DNA from: Pseudomonadota bacterium
GTDB taxonomy: Bacteria > Pseudomonadota > Alphaproteobacteria > Rhizobiales > Rhizobiaceae
DNA length: 64,000 bases
Reading direction: 5' to 3'
Assembly (NCBI GenBank): GCA_023451735.1
Contig: JAEXYH010000062.1
Coordinates: 1-64,000 of the forward strand
Under the pieces are notes generated by a model. That model was not told the DNA's origin. It searched no databases and was given only the letters and a program-made list of their open reading frames with translations. The translations under genes were made by a program, and so were the position numbers. Positions 1 through 8,492 of this stretch are shown one piece after another. Each line of letters begins with the position of its first letter. Position 1 is the stretch's first letter.

Positions 1-295
1 CGTCGAACACCTCGTCATAGGCCGGATGCACGGCCACAAGCTGACCTTGCAGATGGGTGGAAAGCTCGGTGATCTCGACGCCATTCTGGCGCGCCACACC
101 GGCAAGCTCGTCGCAATAATCCTTGGATGTCGAGGCCTTTTTCAGGTCGATCAACTGGCTCGCCCAGGTCGGCACCTGCACACCGAGATACCCCTTGTCC
201 GCCGCCCATTTGGTGATCCCGTCCCAACTGTTGAACGGCGCCGCATCACCCGCAAACTGTCCGAGAAAGATGCCCGGGCCCTTGATCGTCTTCAT
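1..295 (-). CDS. Sugar phosphate isomerase/epimerase family protein (partial, C-terminus outside window)
   Basis: The first 98 residues of a TIM-barrel protein of the xylose-isomerase-like (AP endonuclease 2) superfamily; the rest lies beyond the left edge. The N-terminus, with the segment GIFLGQFAGD, a WAADKGYLGVQVPTW strand-helix unit and an EITELSTHLQGQLVAVHPAYD stretch near residues 75-94, fits the roughly 350-residue 'sugar phosphate isomerase/epimerase' proteins common next to rhizobial CUT1 importers. The ATG at 295 is preceded by a good GGAGG at about 8 nt. It is the last visible gene of the minus-strand operon that starts near 8164, 52 bp after a VOC gene. Its substrate is unknown; an isomerase or epimerase step on the imported sugar is inferred from context only. 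Confidence 0.85.
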   Translation of the reverse strand, partial: MKTIKGPGIFLGQFAGDAAPFNSWDGITKWAADKGYLGVQVPTWASQLIDLKKASTSKDYCDELAGVARQNGVEITELSTHLQGQLVAVHPAYDEVFD

Positions 296-347
296 GAAAA
301 TACCTCCACCACATCGTCTTTACGATCGATCTGCTCCCGAAAATCTC

Positions 348-782
348 TCAGGCTCTATCGGTCCGGCGAGCGATAGCAGTCATCTGCATACCAGTTGGCA
401 TCATCTGCATGATCTCAATACGATGACCATCCGGGTCCTCAATCCAACATTGCCAGTTTCCATCGAGACCCAGCTTATGGGGGCGGTATAGCGGCACACC
501 TGCTTCCTCGAGTTCAATCACGCTTTTCGCGATATCGGGAACCGACAGGCACAGATGATTATATCCGATCGCTTCGAAAGCAGGTGCGCGGTCTCCCGTC
601 CCACCGTGGAAGACCTCGATAAATTGCGTATCGGTAACCCTGAGATAGACGAGCCAGAGGGCTCCATCGCGATCAAGTCGCATGACCTCGTCGAGGCCGA
701 GCCTGTTGACATAAAAGTCCAGGGTTTTTTCGATATCGGACGCCATGATCGCGACGTGAGCAATCCCGGAAACTGTCAGCAT
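348..782 (-). CDS. VOC (glyoxalase/dioxygenase fold) family protein
   Basis: A 144-residue vicinal-oxygen-chelate protein. Two beta-alpha-beta-beta-beta modules are visible, and the four expected metal ligands appear to be present: His9 (IAHVA), Glu56 (FIEVF), His76 (YNHLCLSV) and Glu123 (HRIEIMQ), the usual H/E/H/E pattern. The open frame extends upstream to 869, but homology starts at MLTVSGIAHV, so I place the start at 782. It lies between two TIM-barrel isomerase genes (gaps of 32 and 52 bp) in the carbohydrate operon. VOC proteins range from lactoylglutathione lyase to epimerases and ring-cleaving dioxygenases, so the reaction is not predictable. A metal-dependent lyase or epimerase step on a sugar-derived intermediate would fit the neighbourhood. 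Confidence 0.87.
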   Translation of the reverse strand: MLTVSGIAHVAIMASDIEKTLDFYVNRLGLDEVMRLDRDGALWLVYLRVTDTQFIEVFHGGTGDRAPAFEAIGYNHLCLSVPDIAKSVIELEEAGVPLYRPHKLGLDGNWQCWIEDPDGHRIEIMQMMPTGMQMTAIARRTDRA

Positions 783-814
783 TTGAAACTCCAATCTGAG
801 GTGAGAACGGGTCG

Positions 815-1570
815 TCAGGCGATGGTTCGGCGAATGTACTCGATCGAGCGATCGGCAATTCGTTTCCAATCGGCCGGATTGTCATGTTCGACGACCAGAT
901 GATCCGCATTCGTCGCTTGCATCAGCGGGACAAGGCCCTGCCAATCAATTATCCCGTCTCCCGTCGCTGCCCACCCATCCTCGATTTCGGTGCCGACAGG
1001 AGCGACATCCTTCACCTGTATCGCAACGATCTGCGATGCAAATCTCTTAAGTTCGGCAACAGGATCCCCACCTGCACGCGCCACCCATCCGCAGTCGATC
1101 TCGAACTTCACTATCGGGTCGTGGCCGAGGATATGGTCGATCGGCCGGGAGCCATCCTGCAATAACGCATATTCGAAATCGTGATTGTGCCAGGCAACTC
1201 GCAGTCCACGAGCCGAAGCCTTATAGGCACCTTCGGCAAGAGAGGCACCGAGCGATTTCCAGTAATCGATCGTGTCGCCCCGATCCTCCGGCTTCACGTA
1301 GGGGGGGATGAGCAGACCGCTTCCAAGTGTTTCGGCGATATCGAAATACTTCTCCGGCTCGTTTATCAGCCCGACGAGAGGCATGTGAAAACCCAGGCAT
1401 ATCAAGCCGGCGTCATCGAGCTGGCGGCGAAAGAGCTTGGGATCGGCCTCGTAGGCGGGAAGCCAAGGTTCGATCGCATCATAACCCATCGACTTCAGGA
1501 TCGGGAACTGATCCGGCAAAGGCGGAAAATTCCGAGAGGAATAAAGCTGATAGGAAATCTTATAGGTCAT
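815..1570 (-). CDS. Sugar phosphate isomerase/epimerase (xylose isomerase-like TIM barrel)
   Basis: A 251-residue TIM-barrel protein of the AP endonuclease family 2 / xylose isomerase-like superfamily. Metal-site motifs of the family are visible: HNHDFEY at residues 128-134, FEIDCGW at 156-162, VKDVAP at 186-191 and VVEHDNP at 226-232; these normally supply the Glu/Asp/His ligands. Length is typical of the short 'sugar phosphate isomerase/epimerase' class. Its start overlaps the stop of the upstream VOC gene by 4 bp (ATGA), so translation is probably coupled. Likely a ketose epimerase, dehydratase or isomerase acting on the substrate of the adjacent CUT1 importer; related proteins include inosose dehydratases and hydroxypyruvate isomerases, which cannot be excluded. 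Confidence 0.9.
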   Translation of the reverse strand: MTYKISYQLYSSRNFPPLPDQFPILKSMGYDAIEPWLPAYEADPKLFRRQLDDAGLICLGFHMPLVGLINEPEKYFDIAETLGSGLLIPPYVKPEDRGDTIDYWKSLGASLAEGAYKASARGLRVAWHNHDFEYALLQDGSRPIDHILGHDPIVKFEIDCGWVARAGGDPVAELKRFASQIVAIQVKDVAPVGTEIEDGWAATGDGIIDWQGLVPLMQATNADHLVVEHDNPADWKRIADRSIEYIRRTIA

Positions 1571-2061
1571 TGCTCTTCCTTGTCATTGTCGAACTCGAGC
1601 AGTTCGATGAGAGCACCGAGTTCTCCCATCGTGTCGAAATAGGCATATCGGCCAGTCCCGCTTTCAAATTCTCCCTTCTGAAGCAGGTCGTGACCGCCTG
1701 CCGCAAGCAAGGCAGTCTGTCTCGCGAGGTTCCGGCTTTTGAACGCGATGTGGTGGCATCCTGGGCCCTTTGCCTCCAGGACCTCCCGCCAGGCGCTCGG
1801 TTCCGGCCCTGGTTCGAGGAACTCAAGATCGATGTTGCCGAAGTTGAACATCATGATCTTGCAGCCGACGTCAGCCTGCCGGCCCCTATACTGAGCACGG
1901 GCACGCTCGCGGCTGGCGGAGAATGTCATCGCCGGCATTGTCTTGCCGGTTAGTTTGGAAAACCACTGGGCAGATTTCACCACGTCATGGGTTACAAAAC
2001 AGATCTGGACGACAGGACTCTGATCCAGCGGAATCGCGCTTTCTCTTTTTTCTTCAGTCAT
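1567..2061 (-). CDS. VOC family protein (second copy in operon)
   Basis: A 164-residue vicinal-oxygen-chelate protein, distinct from the VOC gene at 348-782. The N-terminal module runs from about residue 16 (SPVVQICFVTHDVVKSAQWF) and the second from GPGCHHIAFK. Plausible metal ligands are Glu80 (IDLEFLEP), His103 or His104 and Glu153 (ALIELLEF); the first-position ligand is less clear, Gln19 being in the usual place. It overlaps the preceding ATPase gene by 8 bp and the following isomerase gene by 4 bp, which argues for co-translation. Function is unknown beyond the fold. Two different VOC enzymes and two TIM-barrel isomerases in one sugar operon is unusual. Confidence 0.87.
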   Translation of the reverse strand: MTEEKRESAIPLDQSPVVQICFVTHDVVKSAQWFSKLTGKTMPAMTFSASRERARAQYRGRQADVGCKIMMFNFGNIDLEFLEPGPEPSAWREVLEAKGPGCHHIAFKSRNLARQTALLAAGGHDLLQKGEFESGTGRYAYFDTMGELGALIELLEFDNDKEEQ

Positions 2062-3112
2062 TCAACCGCATACCCGTTGCACTATCGAAAATATGGAGTT
2101 TTGTAATATCAGGCCGGATGGAGATGTGTTCTCCCGGACGGGCATCGATCCGTTCCCGAAATGCCCCAACAATATCGTGGCCTGCAAATTGCAGCGCGAC
2201 GAGCGTTTCCGAGCCGGTCGGCTCGACGGTGACGATCTCGGCTTTCATGCCATCTGAAACGAGCTGCAGATGTTCGGGGCGCATGCCGAGCTTGACCGAC
2301 CTTTTCTCACCAACAGCAGTCAGCTTGGCGAGTGGGATTGCCGTCCCATCCTTTGCCACAAAGCCATTTCCCTGCAGCACTCCCTCGATGAAATTCATGG
2401 CAGGGGAACCGATGAAACCGGCAACGAAGAGATTTGCCGGACGATCGTAAAGTTCGAGTGGAGATCCGATCTGTTCGATGTGACCGCCATTCATGACCAC
2501 GATCCGGTCGGCCATCGTCATCGCTTCGATCTGATCGTGCGTCACATAGACAGTCGTCGTCTTCAAGCGCTGATGGTTTTGTTTAATTTCCGAGCGCATC
2601 TGGACGCGCAACTTTGCGTCCAGGTTTGAGAGTGGTTCGTCGAAGAGGAAGACCTTGGGATCGCGAACGATGGCCCTCCCCATCGCGACACGCTGGCGCT
2701 GACCACCTGAAAGATGCTTAGGATAGCGTTGCAGATACGGCTCGAGCCCAAGGATACGCGCTGCGTTGGAAACCCGTTCCTTGATCTGCTCCTTTGGTGC
2801 CTTGCTCAATTTCAGCGAGAAGCCCATGTTCGCTTCAACGGTCATGTGCGGATAAAGAGCGTAGCTCTGGAATACCATTGCGATATCGCGTTCCTTTGGA
2901 GGTTTGGCATTGACCAGATCTCCGTCAATCATCACATCGCCCGATGTGATGTCCTCGAGGCCCGCCAGCATCCTCAGGAGGGTCGACTTGCCGCATCCAG
3001 ACGGTCCAACCAGAATGACGAATTCTCCGTCGGCAATGTCCACCGAAACGCCATGCAAAACCTCGACTGCTCCGTAGGATTTACGTACATCCCGAATTGT
3101 CACTGAGCCCAT
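2054..3112 (-). CDS. CUT1-type ABC transporter ATP-binding protein (MalK/UgpC-like)
   Basis: A 352-residue ATPase of the carbohydrate (MalK/UgpC/MsmK) class. Walker A GPSGCGKST at residues 36-44, Q-loop Gln82 (FQSYALYPHM), signature LSGGQ at 134-138, Walker B VFLFDEP at 154-160 and switch His192 (VTHDQIEA) are all intact. The C-terminal third (about residues 235-352) is the TOBE/OB regulatory domain of CUT1 ATPases, with the conserved FVAGFIGSPAMNF junction. It would energise the permease pair at 4001-5709 and work with the binding protein at 5776-6990. It is 72 bp downstream of the aldo/keto reductase and overlaps the following VOC gene by 8 bp. Confidence 0.95.
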   Translation of the reverse strand: MGSVTIRDVRKSYGAVEVLHGVSVDIADGEFVILVGPSGCGKSTLLRMLAGLEDITSGDVMIDGDLVNAKPPKERDIAMVFQSYALYPHMTVEANMGFSLKLSKAPKEQIKERVSNAARILGLEPYLQRYPKHLSGGQRQRVAMGRAIVRDPKVFLFDEPLSNLDAKLRVQMRSEIKQNHQRLKTTTVYVTHDQIEAMTMADRIVVMNGGHIEQIGSPLELYDRPANLFVAGFIGSPAMNFIEGVLQGNGFVAKDGTAIPLAKLTAVGEKRSVKLGMRPEHLQLVSDGMKAEIVTVEPTGSETLVALQFAGHDIVGAFRERIDARPGEHISIRPDITKLHIFDSATGMRLND

Positions 3113-3184
3113 TCAGTCATCCTCCCATGCGGCCGGCCAAGTGGTTGGGCAAGCCGTCAAATTTCGTCTCATCGGTAGTGGTTG

Positions 3185-3997
3185 TCAGTCATCCCAGGCG
3201 GGCGACTTCTCCGGGTTGATCATCCGCTCACCACGATCCAGTTTTCGCAGCTGATCAACATCTTCGTCGCTTAATTGCAGATCGAGCGCTGAATAATTAT
3301 CTTTCAGGCGCTGACGATTGGCCGAGGATGGTATGACGATGTGACCTTCGCCAAGCAAAAAGGCGAGCACGACTGCAGATGTCGTCACGCCCAGCCGGTC
3401 GGCCATCGAAACGATCAACGGATCATCAATAACCTTGCCCTTGGCAAGCGGCATGTAAGCTGTCAGCGGCAAGCCTACTTCGCGCGCATAGTCACGCACC
3501 TTCGGGCTTTGCAGATAAGGATGAATTTCGATCTGGTTCGTTGCGAGTGCGTCCGGACCGATCATCTCCTCAGCTCTCTTCAAAAGAGCAATCGGAAAGT
3601 TGGAGACACCAATCAACCGGGCAAACTTACGATCCCGTGCCTCGGCAAGCGCCTCTAAATAATCCTCGAAAGGTGGCAAACTATCCTTCTTCGGCCAATG
3701 GATGAGTAGGAGATCAACCTGATCGAGACGAAGGGTTTCGAGGCTCTTTTCGACGCTTGGCAGAAAATCCTGTTTCGAAAGATTTGTATCCGCGACCTTG
3801 GTAGTCACGAAAAACTCCGCGCGATCAATGCCGGATCTTGCCACAGCTTCGCCGACGGCCACTTCGGTGCCATAGCTCTGCGCGGTGTCGAGATGCCGGT
3901 AGCCGATTTCTATTGCGGCCAGCATTGCATCGACACCTTGCGGACCCGTGCGGCCGTATGTTCCCAGTCCTAAGCGGGGGATGGACGTCTTGGTCAT
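3185..3997 (-). CDS. Aldo/keto reductase (2,5-diketo-D-gluconate reductase-like)
   Basis: A 270-residue NAD(P)H-dependent (beta/alpha)8 oxidoreductase of the AKR superfamily, full length. The catalytic tetrad is visible: Asp37 (HLDTAQ), Tyr42 (QSYGTE), Lys67 (TTKVAD) and His100 (LLIHWP). The IPSSANRQRLKDN segment is the cofactor 2'-phosphate region typical of the family. It lies 3 bp after the MalG-type permease gene in the carbohydrate operon, so it probably reduces or oxidises a carbonyl on the imported sugar or on a keto-intermediate. It is closest in appearance to the short AKR5-type proteins (2,5-diketo-gluconate reductases); exact substrate unknown. Confidence 0.93.
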   Translation of the reverse strand: MTKTSIPRLGLGTYGRTGPQGVDAMLAAIEIGYRHLDTAQSYGTEVAVGEAVARSGIDRAEFFVTTKVADTNLSKQDFLPSVEKSLETLRLDQVDLLLIHWPKKDSLPPFEDYLEALAEARDRKFARLIGVSNFPIALLKRAEEMIGPDALATNQIEIHPYLQSPKVRDYAREVGLPLTAYMPLAKGKVIDDPLIVSMADRLGVTTSAVVLAFLLGEGHIVIPSSANRQRLKDNYSALDLQLSDEDVDQLRKLDRGERMINPEKSPAWDD

Positions 3998-4000
3998 TGT

Positions 4001-4852
4001 CTATCCTTTCGTCGCGCCTGCGGTCAGCCCGCCGACAAAAAGCTTCTGCATGCTGAGGAAGAGCAGTGCGATGGGAAGCGTCATCACCAGAGATGCAGCC
4101 ATGACGGCACCCCAGTCGGTATTGAACTCGGTCGAAAACTCCGCCAATCCGATTGGGAGGGTTTTCACGGAAGAGTCAGTGGCAAAGCACAGCGCGAAAA
4201 TGAACTCGTTCCATGTCGTAACGAATGCATAGACCAGAACGGCAACAATACCGGGCGTCGACAGCGGGAGCGTGATCCGGAACAGAACTCCGACGCGAGA
4301 GGCGCCATCGACGATCGCGGCTTCTTCCAGTTCGACCGGGATTGCCTTGAAATAGCTGGTCAGCATCCAGACCGACAATGGAAGGGTGATGATCATATAG
4401 ACTAGGATCAGGCCCCAGAACGTATTGACCAATCCCAGCACCCGTAACGTGATGAACAACGGCACAATGATTGCAGCAGTTGGCAGCAATTGTCCGACGA
4501 GAACAAAGGACTGCAGTACGGATTTTCCCTTGAAGTTGAACCGGGCGAATCCGTAGGACGCAAAAATTGCCAGGATCAAAGCCAACCCTGTCGACCCGAC
4601 AGAGATGATCACGCTGTTGAGAAAATAGCGAGGAATGTTGGATTCGAAGATGACCGTATAATAGTTTGCCAAGGTCGGAGTGTGCGGGAACCAGCTTGGC
4701 GGTACCGTGTACAATTCTCCTAGTGTCTTCACCGAGGAAATTGCCATCCAGACAAATGGAAACAGACTGACGGTGATAAGCAAGATTGCACCGACTGCTA
4801 TGAGTGCGACCGGCATTCCGGTCCGCTTGAGTTTTGGACTTGCAGCGTTCAT
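4001..4852 (-). CDS. CUT1 ABC transporter permease (MalG-like)
   Basis: A 283-residue inner-membrane permease with about six hydrophobic spans, the first at residues 14-36. The cytoplasmic EAA loop (EEAAIVDGASRVGVLFRITLP, near residue 176) that docks the ATPase is conserved, and the C-terminus has the usual FVGGLTAGATKG ending. The ATG start overlaps the stop of the MalF-type gene by 4 bp, indicating translational coupling. It forms the translocation pore with the permease at 4849-5709. Substrate is not evident; CUT1 systems import oligosaccharides, polyols, glycerol phosphate or sugar acids. Confidence 0.95.
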   Translation of the reverse strand: MNAASPKLKRTGMPVALIAVGAILLITVSLFPFVWMAISSVKTLGELYTVPPSWFPHTPTLANYYTVIFESNIPRYFLNSVIISVGSTGLALILAIFASYGFARFNFKGKSVLQSFVLVGQLLPTAAIIVPLFITLRVLGLVNTFWGLILVYMIITLPLSVWMLTSYFKAIPVELEEAAIVDGASRVGVLFRITLPLSTPGIVAVLVYAFVTTWNEFIFALCFATDSSVKTLPIGLAEFSTEFNTDWGAVMAASLVMTLPIALLFLSMQKLFVGGLTAGATKG

Positions 4853-5709
4853 CGAGCTTCTCCCGAGGGCGCTTGAATGAATTTCACGTAGAAAAAGACG
4901 ACGACGATCGCGACGCCAAAGAACAGCACGGAAAGAGCAGCGGCCTGATTGAATTGCACCGACTCAAACGCCATGCGGAAAATCTGGATCGGCGTGATCA
5001 GCGTCTTGTTCGCAGGACCGCCTCTGGTGATCGCATAGATAATGGTGATGGAGTTGAGACCCCATATGACCAGCAGCAACGTGACCGCTGTGATGATCGG
5101 CTGAACCTGCGGAAGCATAATATGCCACACCTCCTCCCAGAAACTCGCGCCATCAATGCGGGCGGCTTCATAGAGATCATTCGGGATCGACTGGAGGCCA
5201 GCGAGAACCATGACCGTAACGAATGGGAACATTTTCCAGACATTGATGGCGATCAGAACAGGCATGACGGTATCGCGATTGGTGAGCCAGCCAATCGGCT
5301 GCTCGATCAGGCCGGGCGCCGTCATCATGTAGTTGATGATCCCGAACTCGGTGTGGAACATCCACGCCCAGGTTGTAGCGGCAACGATGCCGGGAACAAC
5401 CCACGGAATAACCGTGATCGACCTGACGATCGCCCGGCCCGAAAACTGCTGGTTGAGCAGGATTGCGGCGGCTGTGCCAAGAGCCACCTGAAAGACGATT
5501 GAAGCACCGACAAAATAGAGCGTATTCCAGAACGCCTGCGGCGTTGCACGGGCACCGAGAACCCTTGCAAAGTTCTGTGCACCAACAAACTCACCTTGCT
5601 GATTGCTGACGCTGAGTAGTCCCGTGTAGGCCACTGGATAGGCGATCAGCATTGCAAGGACGATCAGCGCGGGCAATACGAAGAGTAGCCCCGTCGACTG
5701 CCGGACCAT
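4849..5709 (-). CDS. CUT1 ABC transporter permease (MalF-like)
   Basis: A 286-residue permease with an N-terminal span at about residues 8-27 and further membrane segments. The EAA loop YEAARIDGASFWEEVWHIML sits in the usual position near residue 190. The open frame extends to 5736, but the ATG at 5709 has an AGGGAG element about 8 nt upstream and begins at the expected conserved distance from the first span, so I chose it. It is separated from the binding-protein gene by a 66-bp gap containing a hairpin (5731-5756), an arrangement that usually lets the binding protein be made in excess of the membrane components. Confidence 0.94.
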   Translation of the reverse strand: MVRQSTGLLFVLPALIVLAMLIAYPVAYTGLLSVSNQQGEFVGAQNFARVLGARATPQAFWNTLYFVGASIVFQVALGTAAAILLNQQFSGRAIVRSITVIPWVVPGIVAATTWAWMFHTEFGIINYMMTAPGLIEQPIGWLTNRDTVMPVLIAINVWKMFPFVTVMVLAGLQSIPNDLYEAARIDGASFWEEVWHIMLPQVQPIITAVTLLLVIWGLNSITIIYAITRGGPANKTLITPIQIFRMAFESVQFNQAAALSVLFFGVAIVVVFFYVKFIQAPSGEAR

Positions 5710-5730
5710 AGTGTTACTCCCTGTGAGATG

Positions 5731-5756
5731 GGCCACCGAAATCCTGTTCGATGGCC
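5731..5756 (-). other. Intercistronic hairpin after binding-protein gene
   Basis: An inverted repeat GGCCACCGA ... TCGATGGCC (5731-5739 with 5748-5756, one mismatch pair) lies between the stop of the solute-binding protein gene and the MalF-type permease start. It has no U-tract, so it is more likely an mRNA 3'-end stabiliser or a partial attenuator than a full terminator. Similar hairpins follow two other binding-protein genes in the window. Confidence 0.5.
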
Positions 5757-5775
5757 ACTAAGTCGGACGGTTGAA

Positions 5776-6990
5776 CTACTCGTCGAGCAGCGCCTGAATA
5801 TCTTCGGCGGCGTAATCCATGGATGTCTGAACATCCTCGTCGCCAAGAAGTATGCGTTGGATCCCGTCGAAATAGGCTTGGGTGATCTGAACCCAGTTCT
5901 TGTTTGCCGGCAGTGCACGGCCGTAAGGCAACATTACCTTGAAGGCGTCGAGGTCAGGATTACTGAAACGCTCGGCCTTCATGCCTGAAGTCCGGGCCGG
6001 AAAAGTGTCCGTCAGGATCGCCTGATTTTCCGCCTTTGCGAGGAAACGCAGAAGCACTTTCCCTTCTTCGGGATTGCGCGCATGCGCCGGAATGACGAGG
6101 CTCCATCCGCCCAAAATCGAGGCTGTTTGGGCTCCTTCCGGATGCGGGATCGGCATTACACCAACATCGATTTTCGGGTTCTCCGAACGGATGTTGACGA
6201 CGTCGAATTGGCCCGACTGATACATGGAGACGGTGCCTGCGATGAACAAACGACGATTGGCCGTACCGTCGTTCTCAAGCGTGGAAGCTGGAGATGCCTT
6301 GAGCTCTGTATACATGTCCGTGTAGAACTTCACGGCTTCGACAGCTTTCGGTTCGTTTACCGTAGCCTTTTTCTGGTCGTCCGAAATGATCGATCCGCCG
6401 TTCATCCAGATGAATGGGAGCGAGCGAAAAATAGTGTTTCCGACCTCACCACCACCGGTGATCGCAAATCCCGACCGGCCTTCGCGGGTCAGTTTCTTCG
6501 CGGCATCAGCAAGGTCGGTCCAGGTCTCAAGTGGCTTTTCCGGATCGAGACCGGCTTCGCGGAAGTGGTCCTTGTTATAGATAACCGCATGGCTCTCGAT
6601 TCGGTAGGGAATTGCCCAAAGTGCATCCCCATAAGTTCCGTACGCGAGCGCACCTGGCACATAGTCCTCACGCCCCTCAATAACGTCGTCGAGCTTCATC
6701 ACCAGCTCATTCCTGGCATAGCCGTTGACCCAGCCGTGCTGTACGTCGATCAGGTCCGGTGCAGCTCCCGACTGCATCGTCGTGAGGATACGCTGTGCCA
6801 GACCGTCGGCGGTAGTGATCTCCAGCTTGACCTTGATATCTGGATTTTCGGACTCGAACGTTTTCACCAACTGACGCGCACGCGCCTCGTTGAAATTAGG
6901 CGTCCACCATGTGACCTCGCCTGCGTTCGCGAAGCTCGTACCGGCAAGGATACCGGCAGCAGCGAACAAAGCCAATTTTCTCCTGAACAT
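5776..6990 (-). CDS. CUT1 ABC transporter substrate-binding protein (family 1)
   Basis: A 404-residue periplasmic extracellular solute-binding protein family 1. The N-terminus MFRRKLALFAAAGILAGTSFANA is a classical Sec signal peptide with cleavage expected after residue 23. The mature protein has the family opening VTWWTPNFNE and the cluster-B type MQSGAAPDLIDVQHGWVNGY segment. It captures the sugar substrate and delivers it to the permeases encoded just downstream. The gene follows the mannonate-dehydratase-like gene by 88 bp that contain a strong hairpin (7008-7025), so it may also have its own promoter. Specificity cannot be read from sequence. Confidence 0.95.
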   Translation of the reverse strand: MFRRKLALFAAAGILAGTSFANAGEVTWWTPNFNEARARQLVKTFESENPDIKVKLEITTADGLAQRILTTMQSGAAPDLIDVQHGWVNGYARNELVMKLDDVIEGREDYVPGALAYGTYGDALWAIPYRIESHAVIYNKDHFREAGLDPEKPLETWTDLADAAKKLTREGRSGFAITGGGEVGNTIFRSLPFIWMNGGSIISDDQKKATVNEPKAVEAVKFYTDMYTELKASPASTLENDGTANRRLFIAGTVSMYQSGQFDVVNIRSENPKIDVGVMPIPHPEGAQTASILGGWSLVIPAHARNPEEGKVLLRFLAKAENQAILTDTFPARTSGMKAERFSNPDLDAFKVMLPYGRALPANKNWVQITQAYFDGIQRILLGDEDVQTSMDYAAEDIQALLDE

Positions 6991-7007
6991 GCTACTCCTC
7001 CCTAAAT

Positions 7008-7025
7008 CGCGGTGACAGCACCGCG
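7008..7025 (-). other. Perfect 7-bp stem hairpin between dehydratase-like and binding-protein genes
   Basis: CGCGGTG-acag-CACCGCG forms a perfect 7-bp stem with a 4-base loop, 18 bp upstream of the binding-protein start codon. On the minus-strand transcript it has no following U-tract. It may partially terminate or process the transcript between the enzyme gene and the transporter genes, or it could act as a dyad operator. I cannot distinguish these from sequence alone. Confidence 0.5.
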
Positions 7026-7078
7026 CCTGCCCGGATTATCCGGAAACAGAAATGCCTCGCCCGGGTGCGCTGCGGCTG

Positions 7079-8164
7079 CTAAGCGCGCGTGGGGCCAAGC
7101 GACGCCGCGTTAGCGACAAGCGCTTTCATGTATCCAATGGTGTAGGCATTGCCTGCATGCCACGGTGCCGGACAATCGAGGTCCGGGACGTGGTCTGGCA
7201 CCAGGACGCCATCATATCCTTCGTCACGCAGAATTCGCACGATTTCGGCCATATCGATGTCGCCGTCATCGACGAACGTTTCCTCGTAGTGAGGAACCTT
7301 GCCTCGGACATTACGGAAATGAACGTAACCGATCGCGCCTTTGCGCGCGAAGTGTCTTGTCGCCTCATATATGTCGCCTGTCGTCATCTCCTGGAGGGAT
7401 CCGAGACAAAACTCGAGTGCGTTCGAAGGGCTTTGTACGATGTCGAGCAATCGATCGTATTTGTCCGGCTGGTTGACCAATCGCGGTGTTCGACGCAGGC
7501 GCTCGACCGGCGGATCGTCCGGATGGGCGGCAAGGCGAACACCGGCCTCCTGGGCGACAGGCACAAGTTGCTGGAGAAACCATTCGAGCCGCTGCCAGAA
7601 TTCTTCTTCATCAATTTCGGCAGCAACTGCGTTCGACAATGCAGCACGATATCGCATGTTACCGACGATGCCATCCGGCAATGCATCCTCGTGAGGTATC
7701 TCATCGAGATTGAACACCGCTGTAACAGCGCCGCCTCTGGCAACCGGCTTTCGCTGCCACCCCCAGACGCCAGCGATGGAAAAGTTATATCCAAGCGCTG
7801 GGATTCCAGCCTTGCCGACGTCCGTCACCAGACGCTTCATGTTCTCCATCTGTGAAACTTTATCGGGACCATCAAGGAGGATGTCGGACCAGAAGTTGGG
7901 CGAGACATTTTCGATTGCCGCAGGGCGGATGCCGTGTCGCGCCAGCATCTCGACGAAACCGCGCATATAGTCATACGACCACAATGGCGCATCGATGCAA
8001 TCGCCGTTAATCGGACCTACTCCTCCGGCGATATAGTGCGCGTTATCGCCATTGCGGCTATAGTCGGTTAGGTGAAGCACCACATCATGCACACCGAGCT
8101 GCGCAGCATAACGCGCACCGGACTCATTGAGGGTTTCGCCGAATAGGCTCATTCCTACGCGCAT
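7079..8164 (-). CDS. Mannonate dehydratase-like enzyme (UxuA family, TIM barrel)
   Basis: A 361-residue protein with the hallmarks of the UxuA mannonate dehydratase family: GIPALGYNFSIAGVW (residues 119-133), AHPDDPP (213-219), the SNALEFCLGSLQEM block (247-260, with Cys253), YVHFRNVRG (280-288), a DGDIDM acidic motif (300-305) and a terminal LVPDHV (321-326). In UxuA these His, Cys and Asp residues bind the divalent metal. UxuA dehydrates D-mannonate to 2-keto-3-deoxy-D-gluconate. The protein is somewhat shorter than E. coli UxuA and the context is not a classical uxu operon, so it may act on another aldonate. It is the first gene of the minus-strand operon and faces the iclR gene across an operator-rich region. 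Confidence 0.88.
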   Translation of the reverse strand: MRVGMSLFGETLNESGARYAAQLGVHDVVLHLTDYSRNGDNAHYIAGGVGPINGDCIDAPLWSYDYMRGFVEMLARHGIRPAAIENVSPNFWSDILLDGPDKVSQMENMKRLVTDVGKAGIPALGYNFSIAGVWGWQRKPVARGGAVTAVFNLDEIPHEDALPDGIVGNMRYRAALSNAVAAEIDEEEFWQRLEWFLQQLVPVAQEAGVRLAAHPDDPPVERLRRTPRLVNQPDKYDRLLDIVQSPSNALEFCLGSLQEMTTGDIYEATRHFARKGAIGYVHFRNVRGKVPHYEETFVDDGDIDMAEIVRILRDEGYDGVLVPDHVPDLDCPAPWHAGNAYTIGYMKALVANAASLGPTRA

Positions 8165-8196
8165 GGTTCCTCCCTAGCGCCTCTCCAAAACAACCT

Positions 8197-8223
8197 AAGT
8201 TCAAATATGAACTTTCGAAGTTC
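8197..8223. promoter_or_regulatory. Candidate IclR operator: overlapping AAGTTC inverted repeats
   Basis: Two overlapping palindromes: 8197-8214 with 7-bp arms AAGTTCA/TGAACTT around a 4-bp centre, and 8209-8223 with arms GAACTT/AAGTTC around 3 bp. Together they give three evenly spaced half-sites, 33 bp upstream of the mannonate-dehydratase-like gene. Their position between divergent operons and recurrence next to the iclR gene suggest binding by the IclR protein encoded at 8493. Confidence 0.7.
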
Positions 8224-8435
8224 TATTTAGATCATAAGTACTGTTAACTGAAAATGTCAATGGATCGCCGCGCTCAATCTACCACGCATCAAATAGGGAT
8301 ATTGCTGGAACATGATAACGTTTTAAAACAGATATTTAGTCAGCCTCCTGCGCATAAAGGAGAATTGGTGAGCTTTTTTAGAAAACTGAAAATCAGCAAA
8401 TGTTCGCATCAGAAAAAGCCTTTCTCGTTCACACT

Positions 8436-8452
8436 TGAACTTTGACAGTTCA
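8436..8452. promoter_or_regulatory. Candidate IclR operator proximal to iclR
   Basis: A palindrome with arms TGAACT/AGTTCA around a 5-bp centre, 41 bp upstream of the iclR-type start codon. It uses the same half-site as the repeats at 8197-8223, consistent with autoregulation and joint control of both divergent operons. The 8165-8492 intergenic stretch is AT-rich and otherwise holds no recognised gene. Confidence 0.6.
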
Positions 8453-8492
8453 TTTTTCTGTGTTAGTCGATGAGCTAAAGGAGGAGGGTGAA

